Positions 5,155 through 6,637 of a DNA stretch of 6,637 nt are shown in pieces. Both the position numbers and the translations under genes were made by a program. Under the pieces are notes generated by a model that worked only from the letters and a program-made list of their open reading frames with translations, made no database searches and was not told where the DNA came from. The stretch is taken from NCBI GenBank assembly GCA_964242415.1, contig CAXTAT010000065.1:1-6637 (forward strand), read 5' to 3'. Source of the stretch: DASWOJ01 sp964242415. Lineage in GTDB: Bacteria; Pseudomonadota; Alphaproteobacteria; Acetobacterales; Acetobacteraceae. Position 1 is the stretch's first letter. Every line of letters begins with the position of its first letter.

Positions 5155-5333
5155 GGCGGCGTTCCCTGCAGTCGGCCCCGGAGCATGCCCGGAATCACGT
5201 CGGAAACCCAGACGAAAGCCTGAGGGGAACAGCTTGGGGGAACGACGCCCGGTTGTGCATCCGTGCGCGATCCCGTAGCGACGCGCCCATGTACTGTCCG
5301 GGGCACCGTCCGGGGGCGGCAGGAGGAACAGAA
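5155..5333. promoter_or_regulatory. Divergent intergenic region between the ligase operon and the dehydrogenase
   Basis: These 179 bases must hold the starts for both divergent transcripts unless one begins further away. On the plus strand a poor sigma-70-like pair can be drawn (TTGTGC, 17 bases, TAGCGA, about 5254-5282), but it has few consensus matches. Two direct copies of GGGGAAC (5224-5230 and 5236-5242, start-to-start 12 bp) and an opposed GTTCCC at 5161-5166 could be operator half-sites. No regulator gene is present in the window. Confidence 0.3.
5321..5326 (+). promoter_or_regulatory. Strong Shine-Dalgarno of the short-chain dehydrogenase
   Basis: A perfect AGGAGG lies seven bases before the ATG at 5334. 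It decides the start: the frame is open far upstream to 4740, antisense to the ligase, but only this ATG has a ribosome-binding site and begins directly with the beta-strand of the Rossmann fold. Confidence 0.85.
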
Positions 5334-6110
5334 ATGAGCAAGGTGGCCCTTGTCACCGGTGCCGGGCGCGGCATCGGCTTTGCCGTCGCCCGCCGCTTCC
5401 TGGCCGAGGGCTGGCGCGTTGCGCTGCTGGACATTGACCCGGCGCTGCTGGATGCGGCGATGGCCGGTCTTGGGGTGCCGGACAGGACGCTTGCCCTACC
5501 GTGCGACGTGGCCGACGCGGCGGGCGTGTTCCCGGCGGTGCGGCAGGCTGCACAACAGTGGGGGCGGCTGGATGCCCTGGTGAACAACGCCGGGACCGCC
5601 GTGTTCAAGCCCATCCTGGACACCACGCCGGAGGACTGGGCGCGCGTGATGGCGGTCAACTTGACGGGTCCGTTCCTGTGCGTCCAGGCGGCGGCGCCGA
5701 TCATGGCCGAAGGCGGCGGCGGCGCGGTGGTGAACATCACCTCCATCTCCGGCCTGCGTGCGTCCACGCTGCGGGCCGCCTACGGCACCAGCAAGGCGGG
5801 GCTGGCGCACCTGACCAAGCAGCAGGCGGTGGAGTTGGCAGCGCTCGGCATCCGCGTGAACGCCGTGGCGCCCGGCCCGGTGGACACGGCCATGGCCCAG
5901 GCTGTGCACACGCCGGACATCCGCCGCGACTACCACGACGCCATTCCCCTGGCCCGCTACGGGCTGGAAGGCGAGTTGGCCGCCGTGATCGTGTTCCTGT
6001 GCGGCGAGCAGGCGAGCTACATCACAGGCCAAGAGATTGCAGTGGACGGCGGCTTCGAGGCGGCCGGTATCGGCCTACCGACGCTGCGCCACGCACGGCG
6101 GAACCTTTGA
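5334..6110 (+). CDS. Short-chain dehydrogenase/reductase (classical SDR, NAD-type)
   Basis: Predicted NAD(H)-dependent oxidoreductase interconverting an alcohol and a ketone, cytoplasmic, probably a tetramer like most classical SDRs. The 258-residue length is typical. Motifs in order: TGAGRGIG nucleotide-binding loop (8-15); acidic D33 at the end of strand 2 (VALLDID), which favours NAD over NADP; CDVAD (57-61); NNAG (84-87); N109 in MAVNLTGPF; and the catalytic serine S137 in NITSIS with Y150 and K154 in YGTSK, completing the Asn-Ser-Tyr-Lys tetrad. The C-terminal part has NAVAPGPVDT (176-185) and ITGQEIAVDGG (230-240), as in FabG-like enzymes. About 18 further residues follow VDGG, slightly longer than usual. 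It is divergent from the ligase/DUF296 operon, so an acyl-CoA or hydroxy-acid substrate in the same pathway is plausible but not shown. It is better described as an SDR of unknown specificity than as FabG itself. Confidence 0.93.
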   Translation: MSKVALVTGAGRGIGFAVARRFLAEGWRVALLDIDPALLDAAMAGLGVPDRTLALPCDVADAAGVFPAVRQAAQQWGRLDALVNNAGTAVFKPILDTTPEDWARVMAVNLTGPFLCVQAAAPIMAEGGGGAVVNITSISGLRASTLRAAYGTSKAGLAHLTKQQAVELAALGIRVNAVAPGPVDTAMAQAVHTPDIRRDYHDAIPLARYGLEGELAAVIVFLCGEQASYITGQEIAVDGGFEAAGIGLPTLRHARRNL

Positions 6111-6560
6111 CGCCGTTTTGGCAGGCCTTCCCGCACGGGGTTCGGCCCATGTGGACGCTATGCTGTCCTGCAGGGTCCGACCGTCAGCGGGCGAACTGGC
6201 CGGGCAGGCGGCACGTGTGATCGGCGGCGGCCGCCGGAAGATCGCTACGGCCTTTGACCGGGTGGACCTAGTCAGTGATGCCTCGATGGGGGTGCTGGCC
6301 CCACTCGTTCCAGGATTGCAGGTGCTGCTCTACGGCCGGCAAGCTGACGCTGAACGGGCTGCCTGAGGCAGAGCCCGTCGTTGATTGCTATGCTGCGGAC
6401 CCATTACACGCATTCAACGCGCGGGCATCGGGCCTGCGCTGCTGCAGCTGGATGGCGGTCCACGGCCTATCCTGCTCCAGCAGCACGCCCCCGTCCCGCG
6501 CCAGTGAGCGTGGTGCATGGATCAAGGGTGCGGGCGCACCAACCCTGCCCGCGTCTAGGG
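6111..6560. other. 450-bp region without a convincing gene, possibly decayed coding DNA
   Basis: No recognised gene lies here. Two plus-strand frames have a protein-like feel. One runs to a stop at 6364-6366 and includes AGQAARVIGGGRRKIATAFD and DLVSDASMGVLAPLVPGLQV. The other takes over near 6330 with GKLTLNGLPEAEPVVDCYAA. They could be halves of one frameshifted, decaying gene, but I match neither to a family, and third-position GC is lower than in the intact genes. Neither half has a good start with a ribosome-binding site. The region separates the dehydrogenase from a convergent gene at the right edge. Confidence 0.4.
6527..6540. terminator. Compact GC-rich palindrome between convergent genes
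   Basis: GGTGCGGGCGCACC is a perfect 14-bp self-complementary stretch able to form a short hairpin. It lies about 20 bases beyond the stop of the minus-strand gene at the right edge. No T run follows on either strand, so a terminator role is only suggested by position. Confidence 0.25.
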
Positions 6561-6637
6561 TCAGGCGACGCGGACATAGTTCGGGCGTCCTAACTCGAGC
6601 ATGCTGTTGAGTGCGTGGACAGCAACGGCCACCTCGG
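6561..6637 (-). CDS. C-terminal end of a minus-strand gene cut by the window edge, family not assigned
   Basis: Reading the minus strand from the window edge, one frame gives EVAVAVHALNSMLELGRPNY followed by VRVA and a TGA stop (6563-6561). Only 24 residues are visible. The sequence is protein-like: a helix rich in Ala/Val/Leu, a LGRPNY turn and a short terminal strand, with GC-rich codon use like the neighbours. It resembles the conserved tail of some enzyme or transposase-like family, but I cannot name it with confidence. The rest lies outside the window. The gene converges on the dehydrogenase. Confidence 0.5.
   Translation of the reverse strand, partial: EVAVAVHALNSMLELGRPNYVRVA

Noticed and set aside
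3349..5223. A 624-codon plus-strand open frame antisense to the ligase and the DUF296 gene
   Set aside because: Arg/His/Gly-rich composition with no family motifs. It overlaps two genes with complete motif sets on the other strand. Long antisense open frames are expected in very GC-rich DNA.
2434..6522. An 11-bp match GGTGCATGGAT at 2434-2444 and 6512-6522
   Set aside because: It is too short to be significant in a 6.6-kb window, and the surrounding bases do not extend the match.
1..6637. CRISPR arrays, tRNA or rRNA genes, toxin-antitoxin pairs, phage structural genes
   Set aside because: No regularly spaced repeats, cloverleaf-like sequence or recognisable protein signatures of these types were seen on either strand. 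The nuclease plus small protein is not called a toxin-antitoxin pair because the nuclease is exported and no linked antitoxin motif is visible.

Overview
The window is GC-rich DNA with strongly GC-biased third codon positions. This, together with the gene types, suits a high-GC alphaproteobacterium such as an Acetobacteraceae/Rhodospirillales member. That placement is an inference from composition and protein flavour; no rRNA, tRNA or other marker gene is present.

Left part (1-2640) is an accessory region full of insertion-sequence debris. An almost complete IS6-family element (84-925) has recognisable 16-bp terminal inverted repeats, but its transposase is broken by a one-base frameshift. 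Next comes the 3' end of an IS66-family element (about 1013-1216), which keeps the last ~46 residues of the transposase and a plausible right terminus. Then come two intact genes: a secreted DNA/RNA non-specific endonuclease of the Serratia-nuclease (beta-beta-alpha-Me) type (1316-2095) and a small acidic protein of unknown function (2114-2368). After them lies a fragment of an IS5-family transposase N-terminus (2487-2534) inside a 128-bp inverted-repeat structure. A 14-bp piece of that inverted repeat also occurs at the inferred truncation point of the IS66 remnant, so the nuclease cassette is bracketed by direct copies of it.

Middle and right part (2645-6110) is a compact metabolic module. 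On the minus strand an AMP-forming acyl-CoA synthetase (3502-5154) is followed by a tandem-domain DUF296/PCC protein (2645-3505). The second gene probably starts at a TTG that overlaps the TGA stop of the first, so the two look translationally coupled. Divergently transcribed across a 179-bp gap is a classical short-chain dehydrogenase with an NAD-type cofactor signature (5334-6110). The likely theme is activation of a carboxylic acid to its CoA thioester plus oxidation or reduction of a hydroxy/keto intermediate. The substrate cannot be read from the sequence.

Right end (6111-6637) is mostly non-coding or decayed DNA. A minus-strand gene enters from the right edge, and only its last 24 codons are visible.

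I see no CRISPR array, RNA gene, replication origin or clear phage gene. The most unusual points are the repeat-bracketed nuclease/small-protein cassette, the TTG-coupled DUF296 protein with asymmetric loss of metal-binding histidines, and the unexplained inverted repeat around the IS5 fragment.
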